DNA from: Alphaproteobacteria bacterium UBA6062
GTDB taxonomy: Bacteria > Pseudomonadota > Alphaproteobacteria > Sneathiellales > Sneathiellaceae
Direction of reading: 5' to 3'
DNA length: 6,135 bases
Assembly (NCBI GenBank): GCA_002428885.1
Contig: DIYE01000073.1
Span: 1 to 6,135, forward strand
The position numbers and the translations under genes are program-made. How positions within the stretch are numbered: the stretch's first letter is position 1; the number at the start of each line of letters is the position of its first letter. A model generated the notes under the pieces. That model searched no databases and was not told the DNA's origin. It saw only the letters and a program-made list of their open reading frames with translations. Positions 4,556 to 6,135 of this stretch are shown here, piece by piece.

Positions 4556-5515
4556 TCAGCTTTCCGCTTCAACCGGATCATCACTTGGTTTAAAGCCGTC
4601 ATCTTCCTCATTATGATGCGTCAGGCCGATCTGCAACAACAGCGGCGCGGCAACAAAAATCGAGGAATAGGTACCAACCAACACACCGAAAATCATGGCC
4701 GTTGCAAAACCCCTAATAACCTCACCTCCGAAAATAAACAGTGCCAGCAACGCCAGCAAAGTCGTTACGGACGTCATGACTGTCCGGGACAAGGTCTCGT
4801 TAATGGACAGATTGAGAAGATCCTGGACTTCCATCTTCTTGTACCGCCTGAAATTCTCGCGGATCCGGTCATAGACCACCACCGTATCATTGATGGAATA
4901 TCCCACAATGGTCAGGATGGCAGCAACAGAGGCCAGATTAAATTCAATCCCCGTCACGGCGAACATCCCGATGGTCAGGATCACATCATGAACCAGCGCG
5001 GCAATGGCACCTACGGAATAGTGCCATTCAAAACGCAGCCAGATATAAATCAGGATCGCGACGACGGATACCAGAACCGCCTGGATCGCGGTATCCACAA
5101 GCTCCGCTGAAATGGTCGGTCCAACAAACTCGATACGACGATAAGAGATATCCTGACCATACCGTTCATCGAGTTTGGCCTTGACCTTTTCTACCGCTAT
5201 TTTCTGGGCTTCGCTGTCTCCTTCCTGACGCTGGACGCGGATCAGGATGTCATCTGGTGCGCCAAAGGTCTGAAGGGAGACCTGCCCCAGTCCGAGACTA
5301 CCGAGATCACTGCGCATATCCGCGAGCTCAGGCGCTTCGGGCATCTTGACCTCAATCATGATACCGCCTTCAAAATCGATGCCTTTATTCAGGCCCGGTC
5401 CGAAGAACATACCGATAGATCCGAGGATCAGCAAAAGAGACAGTCCGAAAGCCGCAAAGCGGGATTTCAGGAAAGGAATACTGGTGTTTGCAGGGACAAG
5501 CTTCAGTTTATACAT
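4556..5515 (-). CDS. secF: Protein translocase subunit SecF
   Basis: SecF pairs with SecD to form a membrane complex that uses the proton gradient to pull exported proteins through SecYEG on the periplasmic side and aids membrane-protein insertion. The 319-residue length is normal. The first transmembrane helix (about 20-39) is followed by GIDFEGG (45-51) and a periplasmic domain to about residue 135 that ends in RIEFVGPTIS. Five more helices follow, near 140-160, 165-188, 193-215, 244-263 and 268-295. The family signature GYSINDTVVVYDRIREN (205-221) holds the conserved Asp210 thought to take part in proton coupling. SRTVMTSVTTLLALLALFIF and GFATAMIFGVLVGTYSSIF are also typical. The C-terminus is a short acidic cytoplasmic tail (EEDDGFKPSDDPVEAES). 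An AGGGAG-type ribosome site lies just before the ATG, and only 12 bases separate it from the secD stop, so the two are co-transcribed. Confidence 0.97.
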   Translation of the reverse strand: MYKLKLVPANTSIPFLKSRFAAFGLSLLLILGSIGMFFGPGLNKGIDFEGGIMIEVKMPEAPELADMRSDLGSLGLGQVSLQTFGAPDDILIRVQRQEGDSEAQKIAVEKVKAKLDERYGQDISYRRIEFVGPTISAELVDTAIQAVLVSVVAILIYIWLRFEWHYSVGAIAALVHDVILTIGMFAVTGIEFNLASVAAILTIVGYSINDTVVVYDRIRENFRRYKKMEVQDLLNLSINETLSRTVMTSVTTLLALLALFIFGGEVIRGFATAMIFGVLVGTYSSIFVAAPLLLQIGLTHHNEEDDGFKPSDDPVEAES

Positions 5516-5527
5516 CAGATTTCTCCC

Positions 5528-6135
5528 TTACAAATTAAGTGTTTTCGGACGTGTCCGAAGCGCCCAGAGCGATATCAGCATGCGTGACAGCATAATGGCT
5601 GTAAACATGGAACAGAGGATACCAATCCCCAATGTCACAGCAAACCCCTTGACTGGTCCCGATCCCATGACAAACAGGATGACGGCTGCAATACCTGTCG
5701 TAACATTGGCATCCACGATCGTTGTAAAAGCGCGGTTAAAGCCGGATTCAATGGCATTCAATGCCGACTTTCCGGATTTGATCTCTTCACGTATCCGCTC
5801 AAAAATCAGAACATTCGCGTCCACGGCCATACCAACCGTCAGGATAATCCCGGCAATCCCCGGCAATGTCAGCGTTGCCCCGAGAACCGACAAAGCGGCC
5901 CCGATCAGGAACATATTCATCGCCAGCGAAACATTGGCAACCAGACCAAACAGGCCATAGGTGACGATCATAAAGATGATAACGGCAACAAGACCAATGA
6001 TACCGGCAATCTTACCGGCCGCGATAGAGTCCGCCCCGAGGTCCGGCCCAACCGAGCGTTGCTCAATCACCTTCAAAGGTGCGGGCAAGGCACCCGCCCT
6101 TAGCAGAAGTGCCAGATCCTGCGCACCCTGGATAT
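5528..6135 (-). CDS. secD: Protein translocase subunit SecD, C-terminal part (5' end outside window)
   Basis: The last 201 codons of secD are visible. The frame is open through the right edge and closes at TAA 5530-5528. It begins in IQGAQDLALLLRAGALPAPL, the stretch just before the membrane domain, and continues through the conserved VGPDLGADSI. The RND-type membrane region follows: TLTLPGIAGIILTVGMAVDA leading to NVLIFERIREE, then GFNRAFTTIVDANVTT and GPVKGFAVTLGIGI. These carry the charged residues that SecD uses for proton-driven conformational change. The large periplasmic P1 domain and the first helix lie outside the window. Full proteins are about 500-620 residues, so roughly one third is present. 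The internal TTG at 6088 is not the start, because homology continues upstream of it. secF follows 12 bases downstream, as in most proteobacteria. Confidence 0.97.
   Translation of the reverse strand, partial: IQGAQDLALLLRAGALPAPLKVIEQRSVGPDLGADSIAAGKIAGIIGLVAVIIFMIVTYGLFGLVANVSLAMNMFLIGAALSVLGATLTLPGIAGIILTVGMAVDANVLIFERIREEIKSGKSALNAIESGFNRAFTTIVDANVTTGIAAVILFVMGSGPVKGFAVTLGIGILCSMFTAIMLSRMLISLWALRTRPKTLNL

Noticed and set aside
4613..5110. Open frame of 165 codons on the plus strand opposite secF
   Set aside because: The product is a low-complexity Gln/Asn/His/Gly-rich shadow of a well-conserved secF; no family resemblance.
5346..5960. Open frame of 204 codons on the plus strand across secF and secD
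   Set aside because: It spans two genuine genes and their junction on the other strand. The Pro/Ile/Ser-rich product reflects reverse-complement membrane codons.
1..6135. Search by eye for CRISPR-like arrays, tandem repeats, IS ends, tRNA genes and toxin-antitoxin pairs
   Set aside because: No repeated spacer pattern, transposase, cloverleaf or small toxin-antitoxin gene pair was seen; the region reads as stable chromosomal housekeeping DNA.

Overview
The window looks like ordinary chromosomal DNA from a medium-GC alphaproteobacterium, probably of the Rhodospirillales/Sneathiellales/Kordiimonadales type. This rests on gene content: TrmFO, an NDUFAF6-like squalene/phytoene synthase homologue, an Mth938/NDUFAF3-like protein beside SecD-SecF, an iron superoxide dismutase, and a short PuuD-type membrane protein. 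The genus is not determined. No phage, IS, CRISPR, tRNA or rRNA signature is visible.

Layout. The left edge holds the 3' end of trmFO (+). A 144-bp gap follows with a strong palindrome (314-341), then a 323-residue conserved hypothetical protein (+). Converging on it with only 18 bp between is a 281-residue squalene/phytoene synthase-family protein (-) that starts at TTG and lacks the usual aspartate-rich metal motifs. A 192-bp divergent intergenic region separates it from sodB (+), which ends in a textbook intrinsic terminator. From about 3067 to the right edge everything is on the minus strand. In transcription order this is secD (3' part), secF, an Mth938/NDUFAF3-like gene, a 122-residue membrane protein that starts at TTG overlapping the previous stop, an 84-bp gap with a promoter-like sequence and a 23-bp perfect palindrome, and a short PuuD-type integral membrane protein.

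How the genes relate. SecD and SecF form the membrane complex that uses the proton-motive force to help Sec export and membrane insertion. The Mth938-like protein is the bacterial relative of the mitochondrial complex I assembly factor NDUFAF3, and the squalene-synthase-like protein resembles another such factor, NDUFAF6. With sodB and a possible membrane redox protein nearby, respiratory-complex biogenesis and oxidative-stress defence is a plausible shared theme, but that is inference from gene content. The least explained items are the 323-residue protein, the 122-residue membrane protein and the two near-perfect palindromes. I see no clear candidate for a wholly new system; these are leads in an otherwise housekeeping region.
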